Origin: Thioclava sp. GXIMD2076
GTDB lineage: Bacteria > Pseudomonadota > Alphaproteobacteria > Rhodobacterales > Rhodobacteraceae
NCBI RefSeq assembly: GCF_037949795.1
Contig: NZ_CP149932.1
Location: 1,229,001-1,293,000 of the forward strand
Length of the DNA: 64,000 nt
Direction of reading: 5' to 3'
Below are positions 1 through 10,572 of this stretch, piece by piece; position 1 is the first letter of the stretch; every line of letters starts with the position of its first letter. Made by a program: the position numbers and the translations under genes. The notes below the pieces were generated by a model that did no database searches, was not told where the DNA came from, and saw nothing but the letters and a program-made list of their open reading frames with translations.

Positions 1-283
1 CGCGACTGTCGGGTCGACCGCGCCCTTCGTTGGTCTCTTCGGGACCGTCTGGGGGATCAAGGTGGCGTTCGAGGAGATCGCGATCTCGCAGAACACCTCG
101 CTGGCCGTCGTGGCACCGGGGATTTCAGAAGCACTTGTGGCCACCGCCATCGGTCTGCTGGCCGCAATCCCCGCCGTGATCTTCTACAACAAGCTCTCGG
201 GCGATGCCGACCGTATCGTTGGCGGCTACGAGGCCTTCTCGGACGAGTTCTCCACCATCCTCTCGCGCCAGCTGGACGCCTGA
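1..283 (+). CDS. tolQ: TolQ, C-terminal part (cut by window edge)
   Basis: The frame is open from base 2 with no start, so only about the last 93 residues are present. The peptide runs through the conserved MotA/TolQ/ExbB segment: STAPFVGLFGTVWGI, then a second hydrophobic stretch ending in AIPAVIFYNKL. These are the last two membrane helices of TolQ, which with TolR forms the proton-driven motor of the Tol-Pal system in the inner membrane. tolR begins three bases after the stop, and tolA, tolB, pal and cpoB follow, which favours TolQ over ExbB. Confidence 0.95.
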   Translation, partial: ATVGSTAPFVGLFGTVWGIKVAFEEIAISQNTSLAVVAPGISEALVATAIGLLAAIPAVIFYNKLSGDADRIVGGYEAFSDEFSTILSRQLDA

Positions 284-286
284 TCC

Positions 287-757
287 ATGGGCGGTGGCGT
301 AGCAAAGAACTCCAACCGGAGAGGGCGTCGCGGACGCGGGAAGCATCAGGCCATGGCCGAGATCAACATCACGCCGATGGTCGATGTGATGATGGTGCTT
401 CTGGTCATCTTCATGGTGGCTGCGCCGATGATGACCGTCGGTGTGCCGCTGGAGCTGCCCAAGACTTCTGCCAAGGCGGTGCCGACCGAGCAGGAAGAGC
501 CGCTCACGGTGTCGCTGCAGCTGGATGGCACGGTGTCGCTGATGAATTCGAGCGTGCCCGAAGACGAGCTGGTGGGCCGTCTGGAGGCGATCGCCAAGGA
601 GCGCGAGAGCAACAAGATCTATCTGCGCGCCGATGGTGGTATCAATTATTCCCGTGTGGTCGAAGTGATGGGCGCGCTCAATGGCGCGGGCTTCAACAAC
701 ATCACTCTGGTGACCGAATCCGGTGGTCCGTCGCTGACGGGACCGGCGAAACAGTAA
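287..757 (+). CDS. tolR: TolR, Tol-Pal motor subunit
   Basis: A 156-residue ExbD/TolR family protein. A short basic cytoplasmic tail precedes the signature INITPMVDVMMVLLVIFMV at about residues 26-44. That helix carries the conserved membrane aspartate (Asp33) needed for proton-driven motor function in this family. The remainder is the periplasmic domain. It starts three bases after tolQ and is followed 19 bases later by tolA. With TolQ it energises TolA to keep the outer membrane attached during division. Length is normal for the family. Confidence 0.96.
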   Translation: MGGGVAKNSNRRGRRGRGKHQAMAEINITPMVDVMMVLLVIFMVAAPMMTVGVPLELPKTSAKAVPTEQEEPLTVSLQLDGTVSLMNSSVPEDELVGRLEAIAKERESNKIYLRADGGINYSRVVEVMGALNGAGFNNITLVTESGGPSLTGPAKQ

Positions 758-776
758 GCGCAAGGCACGCAACTAC

Positions 777-2075
777 ATGCGGACGGAACGGGCATATAAG
801 ATCGGCATCTGGGTGTCGGGGATTATCCATGTAGGGATCATCCTCTGGGCCGTGCTGGGCGATCTGCTGTTTACACGCGATCCGGTCGATCCGATCCAGA
901 TGACCTCTGTATCGGTGATCTCGGATGCCGATTTCCAGGCCATGCAGGCCGCCGCCCCCAAGGCGGGCGAGGTGCAGGAAACCGCGCCGGAGGCGATCGC
1001 GGCCCCCGAGGAGGATGTCTCTCCGGCCGAAGACACGCCTGCGCCCGAGGAGGCGCCCGATCCGGCACCGCAGGAGGCCTTGGCCGAGCCCGAGCCCACG
1101 CCCGAGGCGAAGCCCGATCTATCGGATGTGCAGGAGCCTGCTGAGCCTACCGAGGTCACGGAAGTTCCGCCCTCGATGATGCCCGAGGTCGAGGAGCCGC
1201 AGGATACCGCGACGCCCGAGTTCAGCCCGCGCCCCATTGCCAAGCCCGCGCGCCGCGTCGCGCCCGATCCGATGCCCACGCCTGAGCCGGAGGCACAGGT
1301 GGCCGAGGTGCCGAAAGAGGCCACTCAAGAGGCCGAGGCCCCCGAGCCCGAGACACCCAAGGAAGAGGCACAGCAGGCGCAGGCGCCCGAGGAATCGGGC
1401 ACCGAGATCGAGACCGAGGCGTCGAAGCCGGTGGAAGAGGCCAAGACCTCGGCTCCGCCCTCGAGCCCCAAGCCGCGCACCAAGCCTACCCCGCCCAAGA
1501 AGGAAGAGCCCAAACCCGAGCCGGTGAAGACCGCAGCATCGGAAAAGGCATCGGATAAACCTGCTGATAAGCCGGCAGAGAAAACGCCCGAGAAGAAAGC
1601 GGATACGCCTGCCAAGAAGCCCGCCGAGAAGAAACCGGCAGCGGCCAAACCCGCGGCACCTGCGCCCAATACCGAGAAGGCCGTGCAGGATGCGCTGGCA
1701 CAGGCTCTGGGGGGCGAGGGCACCGGGGGCACCGGCAATGCGCCGATGGGGCCGCCGATGACCAGCGGCGAGAAAGACGCGCTGATCGTGGATGTGAAGC
1801 AATGCTGGAACGTGGGCGCGCTGTCGTCCGAGGCGCTGCGCACCACGGTGACCGTCTCGGTGCAGATGCAGCCCGACGGCATGCCGATCGCCAGCTCGAT
1901 CAAACTGGTGGGCTCGCAGGGGGGAAGCGATGCTGCGGCAAAACAGGCCTATGAGGCCGCGCGCCGCGCCATCATCCGCTGTGGTTCGGACGGCTTCCCG
2001 CTGCCTGCGGAGAAATATGGCCAGTGGAAGACCATCGAGATGGACTTCAACCCCTCCAAGATGAGGATGCGCTGA
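777..2075 (+). CDS. tolA: TolA-like energy transducer
   Basis: A 432-residue protein with one N-terminal membrane helix (about residues 9-30), a long low-complexity linker rich in Pro, Glu, Ala and Lys (about 50-310), and a C-terminal globular domain (about 330-432). This is the architecture of TolA, which spans the periplasm from TolQR to TolB and Pal. The linker changes from Pro/Glu-rich in its first half to Lys/Pro/Ala-rich in its second, unlike the Ala/Lys helix of enterobacterial TolA but usual in alphaproteobacteria. The C-terminal domain includes [20 protein letters not shown], a TonB/TolA-type fold segment. The assignment rests on architecture and position between tolR and tolB. Confidence 0.9.
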   Translation: MRTERAYKIGIWVSGIIHVGIILWAVLGDLLFTRDPVDPIQMTSVSVISDADFQAMQAAAPKAGEVQETAPEAIAAPEEDVSPAEDTPAPEEAPDPAPQEALAEPEPTPEAKPDLSDVQEPAEPTEVTEVPPSMMPEVEEPQDTATPEFSPRPIAKPARRVAPDPMPTPEPEAQVAEVPKEATQEAEAPEPETPKEEAQQAQAPEESGTEIETEASKPVEEAKTSAPPSSPKPRTKPTPPKKEEPKPEPVKTAASEKASDKPADKPAEKTPEKKADTPAKKPAEKKPAAAKPAAPAPNTEKAVQDALAQALGGEGTGGTGNAPMGPPMTSGEKDALIVDVKQCWNVGALSSEALRTTVTVSVQMQPDGMPIASSIKLVGSQGGSDAAAKQAYEAARRAIIRCGSDGFPLPAEKYGQWKTIEMDFNPSKMRMR

Positions 2076-2212
2076 TGCCGGAAATCCCGTTTTCGGCAAA
2101 TAATCGCGAGACCGCGTGCGGATGTGATGCGCCTGTCGCGCATTCCGCGCTACAACCGACAAAACCTGCCCGTCCGCATGGGACGGGCGCGGACCAGACA
2201 AGGAGTGTTTCG

Positions 2213-3550
2213 ATGCTGCGTATGATGATGGCCGGACTGGCTGCCGCAGGTGTGATGTCGGCGGGGCTGGTTGCCACTCCGGCCATGGCGCAGGATGGCG
2301 GCCCGCTACATGTCGAGATCACCGATGGCGTGATCGAGCCGCTGCCCTATGCGATGCCCACCTTTATCGCCGAGACGCCGGATGCCGCGAAAGTGGCACA
2401 GGATATTTCCAGCGTGATCAATTCCGATCTCTCGGGCACCGGCCTCTTCCGCCAGATCCCGCAGGATGCCTATATCCAGCGTTTCTCGAGCTTCGGCACG
2501 CCGGTCAGCTATCCCGACTGGACGGGAATCAAGGCGCAGGCGCTGGTGGTGGGCGCGGTCTCCATGCAGGGCGGCAAGGCCGTGGTGAAATTCCGTCTGT
2601 TCGATACCTATTCCGGCGCCGAGATGGGCGAGGGCCAGCAACTGGCCGCCACGCCGCAAAGCTGGCGCCGTCTGGCGCATAAGGTTGCCGATACGATCTA
2701 TTCGCGCATCACGGGCGAGGGCGGCTATTTCGACAGCCGCGTGGCCTTCGTCTCCGAAACCGGCCCCAAAAATGCCCGTCAGAAACGTCTCGCGATCATG
2801 GATTATGATGGCGCGAACGTGAATTATCTCACCGATTCCAGCACCATCGTGCTGGCGCCGCGCTTCTCTTCGGACGGGTCCAAGCTGATCTACACCACCT
2901 TCGAGACCGGCTTCCCGCGCATCAAGATGATGAATGTCGGCAATGTCAGCTCGCAGCTCCTGCCCGAGACCCCCGGCACGATGACCTTCTCGCCGCGCTT
3001 CTCGCCCGATGGCAGCTCGATCCTCTATTCGATGGAACAGAACGGCAATACCGACCTCTTCCGCATGAGCACCGGTGGCGGCGCGCCCCAGCGCCTGACC
3101 AATAGCCCTGCGATCGAGACGGCCCCCTCCTACAGCCCTGACGGCTCGCAGATCGTGTTCGAATCCGACCGTTCGGGCACCCAGCAGCTCTATGTGATGA
3201 GCGCGAATGGCGGCGAGCCCACGCGGATCTCCTTCGGCGAGGGACGCTATTCGACGCCGGTCTGGTCGCCGCGCGGTGATATGATCGCCTTCACCAAACA
3301 GCATGCGGGCCGTTTCCACATCGGCGTGATGCGCACCGACGGTTCCGAGGAGCGCCTGCTGACGGCCTCGTTCCTCGACGAGGGTCCGACCTGGTCGCCC
3401 AATGGCCGCGTGATCATGTTCACCCGCGAGAGCCCCGGTGCGAGCGGCAGCGCGAGCCTGTGGTCGGTGGATATCTCGGGCCGTAACCTCAAGAAAGTGC
3501 CGACCCCGAGTGCTGCCTCCGACGTGACGTGGTCACCGCTCCTGCAGTGA
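2213..3550 (+). CDS. tolB: TolB, periplasmic beta-propeller
   Basis: A 445-residue exported protein. The start at 2213 is preferred over upstream codons because an AAGGAG ribosome site lies at 2200-2205 and the first 27 residues form a signal peptide ending AMA before QDGG. The N-terminal alpha/beta domain is followed by WD-like propeller repeats with motifs such as [20 protein letters not shown]. TolB binds Pal and peptidoglycan-associated partners and relays TolA. It sits between tolA and pal, 137 bases after the tolA stop. Confidence 0.96.
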   Translation: MLRMMMAGLAAAGVMSAGLVATPAMAQDGGPLHVEITDGVIEPLPYAMPTFIAETPDAAKVAQDISSVINSDLSGTGLFRQIPQDAYIQRFSSFGTPVSYPDWTGIKAQALVVGAVSMQGGKAVVKFRLFDTYSGAEMGEGQQLAATPQSWRRLAHKVADTIYSRITGEGGYFDSRVAFVSETGPKNARQKRLAIMDYDGANVNYLTDSSTIVLAPRFSSDGSKLIYTTFETGFPRIKMMNVGNVSSQLLPETPGTMTFSPRFSPDGSSILYSMEQNGNTDLFRMSTGGGAPQRLTNSPAIETAPSYSPDGSQIVFESDRSGTQQLYVMSANGGEPTRISFGEGRYSTPVWSPRGDMIAFTKQHAGRFHIGVMRTDGSEERLLTASFLDEGPTWSPNGRVIMFTRESPGASGSASLWSVDISGRNLKKVPTPSAASDVTWSPLLQ

Positions 3551-3616
3551 CATTCCCAAGCGAGCCAAATACTGTTACCGTGCTCATGACGAGCTTCTGA
3601 CATAATGGAAAAACCT

Positions 3617-4150
3617 ATGAAAACCGCAATCAAAGCCGCCCTGCTGCTGAGCGCATTGGGCCTTGCCGCGTGTAACAATCCCGACCGCTTCGGCGACGGG
3701 TCGGGCGTCACCGATCCGGGCGGCGCTTACGGCAGCGGCTATGGCGACGGCTCGGTAAGCCAGGGCAATATCTCGGACCCGAACTCGCCCGCCTATTTCC
3801 AGAAGACCATCGGCGATATGGTCCATTTCGTGGTTGACCAGTCCACCCTAACGCCCGAAGCGACCCAGATCCTGACGCAGCAGGCACAATGGCTGACCTC
3901 GCATCCGAACTATACCGCCGTGATCGAAGGCCATGCCGACGAGCAAGGCACGCGCGAATACAACCTCGCCCTCGGTGCCCGTCGTGCAAGCTCGGTGCAA
4001 TCCTTCCTGATCAGCCAAGGCGTGAGCGGCAACCGTCTGCGCACCGTCTCCTATGGTAAAGAGCGCCCGATCGCGGTCTGCTCGGCTCCCGAATGCTACG
4101 CCCAGAACCGTCGCGCCGTGACGGTGATCGCGCAAGGCGCAGGTTCCTGA
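3617..4150 (+). CDS. pal: Pal, peptidoglycan-associated lipoprotein
   Basis: A 177-residue lipoprotein. Starting at 3617 gives a classical signal (MKTAIKAALLLSALGLAAC) with the lipobox LAAC and acylated Cys19; a codon at 3605 would only add four residues. The C-terminal OmpA-like domain shows EGHADEQGTREYNLALGARRA, the peptidoglycan-binding signature. Pal anchors the outer membrane to peptidoglycan and is regulated by TolB and TolA. Its TGA stop overlaps the ATG of cpoB, so the two are translationally coupled. Confidence 0.97.
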   Translation: MKTAIKAALLLSALGLAACNNPDRFGDGSGVTDPGGAYGSGYGDGSVSQGNISDPNSPAYFQKTIGDMVHFVVDQSTLTPEATQILTQQAQWLTSHPNYTAVIEGHADEQGTREYNLALGARRASSVQSFLISQGVSGNRLRTVSYGKERPIAVCSAPECYAQNRRAVTVIAQGAGS

Positions 4151-4989
4151 TGATGCGCGCGCTGAAGGGGGTAGTCTGCGGTCTGGCACTGATGGCGGGT
4201 CTGCCCGCCTTCGCGCAGGACCAGCAGTCTCTGGCCGATATCCGTTCGGAACTGGCGCAGCTCTCGACGCAGGTGCAAAGCCTGCGTCAGGAGTTGGTCT
4301 CGTCCGGTTCGCAGGGTCTGCAGGCGGCGGGCGGTGCCTCGGCGCTGCAACGTATGGATACAATGGAAGCGTCGCTCTCGCGCCTGACCTCACAGACCGA
4401 GGAACTCCAGAACAAGATCAACCGCGTTGTCAGCGATGGCACCAACCGGATCGGCGATCTGGAATTCCGTGTTTGCGAGATGGAGCAGGGCTGCGATATC
4501 GGATCTCTTGGCACGACCAAGCCGCTGGGCGGCGAGGCCGCAACCGCAGCACCGGCACCGGCGCCGGCGGCATCGAACGGATCGGGGCAATCGAGCGCCG
4601 ATCTCGCGATGAACGAACAGTCGGACTTCGATCGGGCCAAGGGGGTGCTCGATCAGGGTGACTTTCCTCGCGCCGCGAAAGAGCTTGCGGCCTTTGCCCA
4701 ATCCTATACGGGCGGCCCGCTGAGCGACGACGCGCTCTATTATCAGGGTGAGGCGCTGCAGAAATCCGGCGATATGGCAGGGGCGGCGCGCGCGTGGCTC
4801 AATGCCTTCTCGACCTATCCCGATGGCGACAAGGCACCGGAAAGCCTGACCAAACTGGGTTGGGCGCTGGGGCAACTCGGCCAGCGTAACGAGGCCTGCA
4901 CGGCCTTGGGACAGGTGGGCACCCGCTATCCGCAGGCAACGGCCGTCTCGGAGGCACAATCCGAGATGTCGAAGCTCGGCTGTATGTGA
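4150..4989 (+). CDS. cpoB: CpoB/YbgF, Tol-Pal coordinating protein
   Basis: A 279-residue periplasmic protein. The ATG at 4150 overlaps the pal stop and begins a signal peptide ending PAFAQ. A coiled-coil segment follows (about residues 25-100, heptad pattern SLADIRSELAQLSTQVQSL), then an Ala/Pro/Ser-rich linker and C-terminal TPR repeats from about residue 155. This is the YbgF/CpoB plan, a protein that links peptidoglycan synthesis with outer-membrane constriction at division. The coiled coil trimerises in homologues. It is the last gene of the tol cluster. Confidence 0.93.
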   Translation: MMRALKGVVCGLALMAGLPAFAQDQQSLADIRSELAQLSTQVQSLRQELVSSGSQGLQAAGGASALQRMDTMEASLSRLTSQTEELQNKINRVVSDGTNRIGDLEFRVCEMEQGCDIGSLGTTKPLGGEAATAAPAPAPAASNGSGQSSADLAMNEQSDFDRAKGVLDQGDFPRAAKELAAFAQSYTGGPLSDDALYYQGEALQKSGDMAGAARAWLNAFSTYPDGDKAPESLTKLGWALGQLGQRNEACTALGQVGTRYPQATAVSEAQSEMSKLGCM

Positions 4990-4996
4990 GGCGCCC

Positions 4997-6268
4997 TTGT
5001 CGGACCATGAGAATACCCAGACTGCCGCGCCGTGTCGCGGCAGTTTGTCTTTGAACTCCCCGATGCTCGAGCGATTCATCGGCCGTCTGGCGGGGCAGCG
5101 CGTGGCGCTGGCCGTGTCGGGCGGCGGGGATTCCATGGCGATGCTGTATCTGCTGGCGGGACGGCTGGATCTTTCGGTCGTGACCGTCGATCACGGGCTG
5201 CGCCCCGAAGCGGCTGACGAGGCGCGCATGGTGGGGCAGGTGGCACAAAGCCTTGGCCTTACCCATCATACGCTGCACTGGAACGCGCCTGCGGGCGGCA
5301 ACCTGATGGATCAGGCGCGCCGTGCGCGGATCGGGTTGATGGGCGAATGGGCACGGGCGCAGGGCATTGGCCATATCGCGATGGCCCATACAGCCGATGA
5401 CGAGCTGGAAACTTTTATCATGCGCCTTGCGCGGGCCTCGGGGCTGCAGGGCCTGTCGGGAATGCGGCATGCGTGGTGCGAGGCGGGAGTCATGTGGCAC
5501 CGTCCCATGCTGGATCTCGGGCGGGGGGCGTTACGCGATTATCTGCGCAACCGAGGGGGACACTGGGCCGATGATCCGTCCAATGACAATCCCAAATACG
5601 AGCGCGTGCGCATCAGGAAGGCCGCCCCGCAACTCGCCGCACTGGGCCTGACGCCCGAGGTGATCTCTGCGAGTGTGGCCCATCTGGCCCGCGCCGAAGA
5701 GGCGCTTTCGCAGGCGCTGGTGGGGATGGTTGCGCGTCATGTGACGGTGGATCGTGGCGATGTGCTGGTGTCGCTCGATGGGCTCGAGACCGAGCTTCAG
5801 GGAGAATTCCGGCGCAGGCTCTGGGCCGTGATTCTCGGCTGGATCAATGGCGGGGAGTATGCGCCGCGCGGCACCAAGCTGGAGGCCTTCTGCCACGATA
5901 TTGGGCAAACCCGGACGCTGGCCGGTGTCCGCCGCAGCCATGACGGTGATTTTATCCGCTTTACCCGCGAGTTGGCGTCTGTTCAGGCATTGGTGGTGCA
6001 GGGGGGTGAGGTGTGGGACCGATGGCGTCTACGGGGCTCGCAGGACGGGATCGGCCTGCAGGGCCTGAGTATAGGCGCCCTTGGCGAGGCGGGGCTGGCC
6101 CTGTGCTCGGACTGGCGCGAGACAGGGCTGCCGCGCGCCTCGCTTATGGCCAGCCCCGCGGTCTGGGCAGGTGAAACGCTTGTTGCCGCCCCCTTGGCAG
6201 GGCTGCCGAATGGCTGGATTGCAGAAATTGCCGTCCCGTTTGCGCCCTCAATGCTATTCACCCGTTGA
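4997..6268 (+). CDS. tilS: tRNA(Ile)-lysidine synthase
   Basis: A PP-loop ATPase that converts the wobble cytidine of the AUA-reading tRNA(Ile) to lysidine. The P-loop signature is SGGGDS at about residues 41-46, followed by VVTVDHGLRPEA and the family motif HTADDELETFIMRLARASG. The length (423 residues from the TTG at 4997) is typical. The N-terminus is uncertain: an ATG at 5063 would remove 22 residues and still keep the PP-loop. It lies eight bases after cpoB, followed by ftsH; tilS-ftsH adjacency is widely conserved in bacteria. Confidence 0.93.
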   Translation: MSDHENTQTAAPCRGSLSLNSPMLERFIGRLAGQRVALAVSGGGDSMAMLYLLAGRLDLSVVTVDHGLRPEAADEARMVGQVAQSLGLTHHTLHWNAPAGGNLMDQARRARIGLMGEWARAQGIGHIAMAHTADDELETFIMRLARASGLQGLSGMRHAWCEAGVMWHRPMLDLGRGALRDYLRNRGGHWADDPSNDNPKYERVRIRKAAPQLAALGLTPEVISASVAHLARAEEALSQALVGMVARHVTVDRGDVLVSLDGLETELQGEFRRRLWAVILGWINGGEYAPRGTKLEAFCHDIGQTRTLAGVRRSHDGDFIRFTRELASVQALVVQGGEVWDRWRLRGSQDGIGLQGLSIGALGEAGLALCSDWRETGLPRASLMASPAVWAGETLVAAPLAGLPNGWIAEIAVPFAPSMLFTR

Positions 6269-6351
6269 ACCCTGAGCCTAAATCCCTATTTTCATTCCAA
6301 CGGTTCCCCGCTCTACACTTTGGGGGGCCAAAATGAATTGGAGGTTTTTCC

Positions 6352-8265
6352 TTGGGTAATGCGCGCAATCTTGCCTTTTGGGCCGTGCTGTTCGTGCTGA
6401 TCCTCGCCCTGTTCAACCTGTTTGGGGATGGACAGAACGCGATGAATTCGCAGCAAGTCGATTATTCCGAGTTTATTCAGGCGGTCGACAAGGGCAATGT
6501 CAGCAATGTCCAGATCGATGGGGAGGATGTGCGCTACCAGCTGAAAGACGGCACTGCGACCTATTCCACCGTCAAGCCGCTGACCGACCCGATCGCCGAG
6601 CGGCTGATCTCGTCGGGCGTGCAGGTGAAAGTGGTCAAGCAGGCACAGTCCGGCTTCATGTCGCTCTTGGGCGTCTGGTTGCCCTTCCTCGTGCTCATCG
6701 GGATCTGGATCTTCTTCATGAACCGGATGCAGGGCGGCGGCAAAGGCGGCGCGATGGGCTTCGGCAAATCCAAAGCCAAGCTTCTGACCGAGAAGCAGGG
6801 CCGCGTGACCTTTGACGATGTCGCAGGCATCGACGAGGCCAAAGAAGAGCTGGAAGAGATCGTGGAATTCCTGCGCAATCCGCAGAAATTCAGCCGCCTT
6901 GGCGGTAAGATCCCGAAAGGCGCATTGCTGGTTGGCCCCCCGGGGACTGGTAAGACGCTTCTGGCGCGCGCGATTGCGGGCGAGGCGGGCGTGCCCTTCT
7001 TCACCATCTCGGGCTCCGACTTCGTGGAGATGTTCGTGGGTGTCGGTGCAAGCCGCGTCCGTGACATGTTCGAACAGGCCAAGAAAAACGCGCCCTGTAT
7101 TGTCTTTATCGACGAGATCGACGCTGTGGGCCGTGCCCGTGGTGTGGGCATCGGCGGCGGCAATGACGAGCGCGAACAGACCCTCAACCAGCTACTGGTC
7201 GAGATGGATGGTTTCGAGGCCAATGAGGGCATCATCATCGTTGCCGCGACCAACCGCCGCGATGTGCTGGACCCCGCTTTGCTGCGTCCGGGCCGTTTCG
7301 ACCGTCAGATCCATGTGCCGAACCCCGATATCAAAGGCCGCGAGAAGATCCTGACCGTCCATGCCCGCAAGGTTCCCGTTGGTCCCGATGTCGATCTGCG
7401 CACCATCGCGCGCGGCACGCCGGGCTTCTCGGGGGCGGACCTCATGAACCTCGTCAACGAGGCGGCGCTGATGGCGGCACGCGTTGGCCGCCGGTTCGTG
7501 ACGATGGAGGATTTCGAGCAGGCCAAAGATAAGGTCATGCTCGGTGTCGAGCGCCGCTCGATGATCCTGACGCCCGAGCAGAAGGAAATGACGGCCTATC
7601 ACGAAGCCGGTCACGCCATTGTCGGCCTTGCGCTGCCCAAATGCGATCCGGTCTACAAGGCCACGATCATTCCGCGCGGTCAGGCGCTGGGTATGGTGGT
7701 GAGCCTCCCCGAGATGGACAAGCTGAACTACCACAAGGACGAGGCCAAGCAGAAGATCGCCATGACCATGGCGGGCAAGGCGGCCGAGATCAAGAAATGG
7801 GGTCCCGACCATGTGTCGAACGGTCCGGCGGGCGATATCCAGCAGGCATCGGCCATTGCGCGCGCGATGGTGATGCGTTGGGGCATGTCCGATAAGGTCG
7901 GCAATATCGACTATGCCGAGGCGCATGAGGGCTATTCCGGCAATACCGCTGGCTTCTCGGTTTCGGCGGCGACCAAGCAGCTGATCGAGGAAGAGGTCCG
8001 TGAGCTGATCGAGGAGGGCTACCGCGAGGCGGTGCGCATTATCGACGAGCAGGAAGTCGAGTGGGAACGCCTTGCGCAGGGCCTGCTGGAATACGAGACC
8101 CTGACCGGCGCAGAGATCAAGAAAGTCATCAAGGGCGAGGCTCTGGGTGGCGGTGATGACGACACCCCCACCGGTGGTCTGCCGACGGTGACCTCGGTGC
8201 CCAAAGCCAAAACCGAGGAGGTGAAGCCCGAGGGCACGCCCGACGGGACAGAGCCGACCGCTTAA
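6352..8265 (+). CDS. ftsH: FtsH, membrane AAA metalloprotease
   Basis: A 637-residue ATP-dependent zinc protease of the inner membrane. Two membrane helices (about residues 7-24 and 104-123) bracket a short periplasmic domain. The AAA module has Walker A GPPGTGKT (195-202), Walker B FIDEID (252-257) and the second region of homology ending [10 protein letters not shown]. The protease site is HEAGH (417-421). The start is a TTG at 6352, supported by GGAGG at 6340-6344. The acidic, Thr/Pro-rich tail is usual. A strong terminator follows. Confidence 0.98.
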   Translation: MGNARNLAFWAVLFVLILALFNLFGDGQNAMNSQQVDYSEFIQAVDKGNVSNVQIDGEDVRYQLKDGTATYSTVKPLTDPIAERLISSGVQVKVVKQAQSGFMSLLGVWLPFLVLIGIWIFFMNRMQGGGKGGAMGFGKSKAKLLTEKQGRVTFDDVAGIDEAKEELEEIVEFLRNPQKFSRLGGKIPKGALLVGPPGTGKTLLARAIAGEAGVPFFTISGSDFVEMFVGVGASRVRDMFEQAKKNAPCIVFIDEIDAVGRARGVGIGGGNDEREQTLNQLLVEMDGFEANEGIIIVAATNRRDVLDPALLRPGRFDRQIHVPNPDIKGREKILTVHARKVPVGPDVDLRTIARGTPGFSGADLMNLVNEAALMAARVGRRFVTMEDFEQAKDKVMLGVERRSMILTPEQKEMTAYHEAGHAIVGLALPKCDPVYKATIIPRGQALGMVVSLPEMDKLNYHKDEAKQKIAMTMAGKAAEIKKWGPDHVSNGPAGDIQQASAIARAMVMRWGMSDKVGNIDYAEAHEGYSGNTAGFSVSAATKQLIEEEVRELIEEGYREAVRIIDEQEVEWERLAQGLLEYETLTGAEIKKVIKGEALGGGDDDTPTGGLPTVTSVPKAKTEEVKPEGTPDGTEPTA

Positions 8266-8287
8266 GCAAGCTACAATCCGGTAGATG

Positions 8288-8311
8288 GGCCGCCCTTCGG
8301 GGCGGCCTTTT
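8288..8311 (+). terminator. Rho-independent terminator after ftsH
   Basis: An 8-bp GC stem (GGCCGCCC / GGGCGGCC) is closed by a TTCG tetraloop and followed by TTTT. It lies 22 bases after the ftsH stop. Confidence 0.9.
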
Positions 8312-8401
8312 CCATGCGACGCAACGACTGTGCTTGACCTTTGCGACAACTCTCCCAAGCATGTGTCCCAGAAGGCATTTCGCGATCGGACAGGGAAACT
8401 C

Positions 8402-8989
8402 ATGCCGGCATTGAGACGGACCGGATATCAGGCAGAGATCGTCTGGTTGGGCATCGTGCCACAGGGCCAGATGCAATCGGTGGCGGTGGACCGGATGGAA
8501 CTGGATTTCGAGGGGCCGCTCGGCGAGGCGCATCGTGGATATACGCGCGCCTCCTGCTCGCGGGTCACCGGGCAGTTTGCCAAGGGCACCGAGATCGCCA
8601 ACACCCGCCAGTTGAGCATCCTGTCAGCGGAGGAGATGGCCGAGACCGCTTTCGTCATGCGCATCCCCGAGCTGAAGCCCGAATGGGTGGGGGCCTCCAT
8701 CGTGCTGCGCGGCCTGCCGGATTTCACGCATATCCCGCCCTCCTCGCGGCTGCAGAGCGAGGAGGGGGTCTCGCTGGTTGTGGATCTCGAGAACCTGCCC
8801 TGTGTCCAGCCTGGGATAGAGATCGCCAAGACCTATCCCGACAAGGGAAAAGCCTATAAGCCCGCAGCCCTCGGGCGGCGCGGGGTTACCGCATGGGTCG
8901 AACGCCCAGGCGGATTGAGACTGGGCCAGCTTGTCGATCTGTGGGTGCCTACGCAACGGGTCTGGCGGCAGGGCGAGGGCGAGGGCTGA
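8402..8989 (+). CDS. MOSC domain protein
   Basis: A 195-residue protein starting at the ATG at 8402; the open frame extends upstream but that part is not protein-like. It resembles stand-alone MOSC domain proteins: an N-terminal beta segment, SRVTGQFAKGTEIANTRQLS, then ENLPCVQPGIEIAKTYPDKG with the single conserved Cys expected of MOSC domains. That cysteine is thought to carry sulfur to metal or other acceptors. The substrate cannot be read from the sequence. It is flanked by ftsH and a chorismate mutase with no obvious functional link. Confidence 0.75.
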   Translation: MPALRRTGYQAEIVWLGIVPQGQMQSVAVDRMELDFEGPLGEAHRGYTRASCSRVTGQFAKGTEIANTRQLSILSAEEMAETAFVMRIPELKPEWVGASIVLRGLPDFTHIPPSSRLQSEEGVSLVVDLENLPCVQPGIEIAKTYPDKGKAYKPAALGRRGVTAWVERPGGLRLGQLVDLWVPTQRVWRQGEGEG

Positions 8990-9171
8990 ACCGGATGCCT
9001 GTAAATGGCCGGCTTAGGTCGCATCCAGAACAGGGCCTTCTCCAGATCGCGCATAGTTTCTTCCCGACACGTCCGGCAAGCCGGTTTCGGGGGCTTATGA
9101 CCTCAAACCCTTGTCTTGGGATTAGGGGTCTGCGATAGGAGGCTGACCTGTTCTTTTATGTGGAGATGCCG

Positions 9172-9477
9172 ATGCTCGATCCGAAAACTGTCGCTTCGAT
9201 GCGGGAGCTACGCGTCGAGATCGACCGGCTGGACCGGCAGATTGTCGAGCAGCTGACCTACCGGCTGAGCCTGATCGACCGTGCGATCGATCTGAAACCC
9301 TCGGAAGGGCTGCCCGCGCGGATCGAGGAACGGGTCGAGGATGTGGTCGCCAAGGTCAAGGCGCATGCCGTGCAGACCGGCGGAGACGTGGAACTATTCG
9401 AGCAGCTCTATCGCATCATGATCGAGGCATCGATCCTGCGCGAGGAGCGGGTTCTTGGCACAGGAGACGTGAAATGA
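9172..9477 (+). CDS. Chorismate mutase, AroQ type
   Basis: An all-helical protein of about 101 residues that converts chorismate to prephenate for phenylalanine and tyrosine synthesis. The AroQ pattern is visible: [19 protein letters not shown] in the long first helix, then a C-terminal helix with [19 protein letters not shown]. The ATG at 9172 has GGAG six bases upstream; a GTG at 9160 and an ATG at 9166 are in frame alternatives. Its stop overlaps the folD start (ATGA), so the two are co-translated. Small size and lack of a regulatory domain mark it as the mono-functional form. Confidence 0.88.
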   Translation: MLDPKTVASMRELRVEIDRLDRQIVEQLTYRLSLIDRAIDLKPSEGLPARIEERVEDVVAKVKAHAVQTGGDVELFEQLYRIMIEASILREERVLGTGDVK

Positions 9478-10376
9478 GTGCGACGATCATTGATGGTAAG
9501 GCTTTCGCGGCCACGGTGCGCGAGAAAGTCGCCGCACAGGTAGCCAAGCTAAAGGAAGATCACGGGATCACCCCCGGTCTGGCCGTGGTTCTGGTGGGCG
9601 AGGACCCGGCATCGGAAGTCTATGTGCGCAACAAGGGCAAGCAGACCGTCGAGGTCGGCATGAATTCCTACGAGCACAAGCTTGATGCCGCCACTTCGGA
9701 AGCCGAGCTTCTGGCCCTGATCGCCAAGCTCAATGCCGATCCGGCCGTGCATGGTATTCTGGTGCAGCTCCCTCTGCCCAAACATCTCAACGAGGATCTG
9801 GTGATCAACTCGATCGATCCGGCCAAGGATGTCGACGGCTTCCATATCTCCAATGTCGGCCTTCTGGCCACTGGGCAGAAATCCATGGTGCCCTGCACGC
9901 CGCTCGGCTGCCTGATGATGCTGCGCGACCATCACGGCTCGCTCTCGGGGCTGAATGCGGTGGTCGTCGGGCGTTCCAATATCGTGGGCAAGCCGATGGC
10001 CCAGCTGTTGCTGCGTGACAGCTGCACGGTGACGGTGGCGCATTCGCGCACCAAGGATATCGAATCTGTCTGCCGCTCTGCTGATATTCTGGTGGCGGCC
10101 GTTGGCCGTCCCGAGATGATCAAGGGGGATTGGGTGAAACCCGGTGCGACAGTGATCGATGTGGGTATCAACCGCATTCCCGCGCCCGAAAAGGGCGAGG
10201 GCAAGAACCGCTTGGTGGGCGATGTCGATTTCGCTTCCGCCGCTCAGGTGGCCGGTGCCATCACGCCGGTGCCCGGTGGTGTCGGTCCGATGACCATCGC
10301 CTGCCTGCTGGCCAATACCTTGACCGCCTGTGCGCGGGCCAATGGTCTGGCAGAGCCTGAAGGGTTGACTGCGTAA
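9474..10376 (+). CDS. folD: FolD, methylenetetrahydrofolate dehydrogenase/cyclohydrolase
   Basis: A 300-residue bifunctional enzyme interconverting 5,10-methylene-, methenyl- and 10-formyl-tetrahydrofolate with NADP. The catalytic Tyr50 and Lys54 sit in [10 protein letters not shown], followed by [16 protein letters not shown], the Rossmann motif [14 protein letters not shown] and the C-terminal signature PGGVGPMT. The length is standard. It overlaps the chorismate mutase gene by four bases and is followed by a terminator. Confidence 0.97.
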   Translation: MSATIIDGKAFAATVREKVAAQVAKLKEDHGITPGLAVVLVGEDPASEVYVRNKGKQTVEVGMNSYEHKLDAATSEAELLALIAKLNADPAVHGILVQLPLPKHLNEDLVINSIDPAKDVDGFHISNVGLLATGQKSMVPCTPLGCLMMLRDHHGSLSGLNAVVVGRSNIVGKPMAQLLLRDSCTVTVAHSRTKDIESVCRSADILVAAVGRPEMIKGDWVKPGATVIDVGINRIPAPEKGEGKNRLVGDVDFASAAQVAGAITPVPGGVGPMTIACLLANTLTACARANGLAEPEGLTA

Positions 10377-10406
10377 TCCGCCCACACGCGGGGATTGAAT
10401 GATAGG

Positions 10407-10446
10407 GGCAGGCGTCGGAAAAGTCTCCGGCGCCTGTCTCGTTTTT
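10407..10446 (+). terminator. Rho-independent terminator after folD
   Basis: An imperfect stem formed by CAGGCGTCGGA and TCCGGCGCCTG is followed by a TTTTT run at 10442-10446. Confidence 0.75.
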
Positions 10447-10572
10447 GCGACGCTTCCCGCTCATGGACGCATTTTCTTTCATTCTGCGATATGGTTGAGG
10501 AGGTAAGCTGGGTTAAAGCTTATTATATCCTCCATAACGGAGAGTAAGACTATTCGTATGAGGTAAGACGGG

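Noticed and set aside
2024..2212. Upstream extension of tolB
   Set aside because: It overlaps the tolA end and would bury the signal peptide. The ATG at 2213 has a proper ribosome site.
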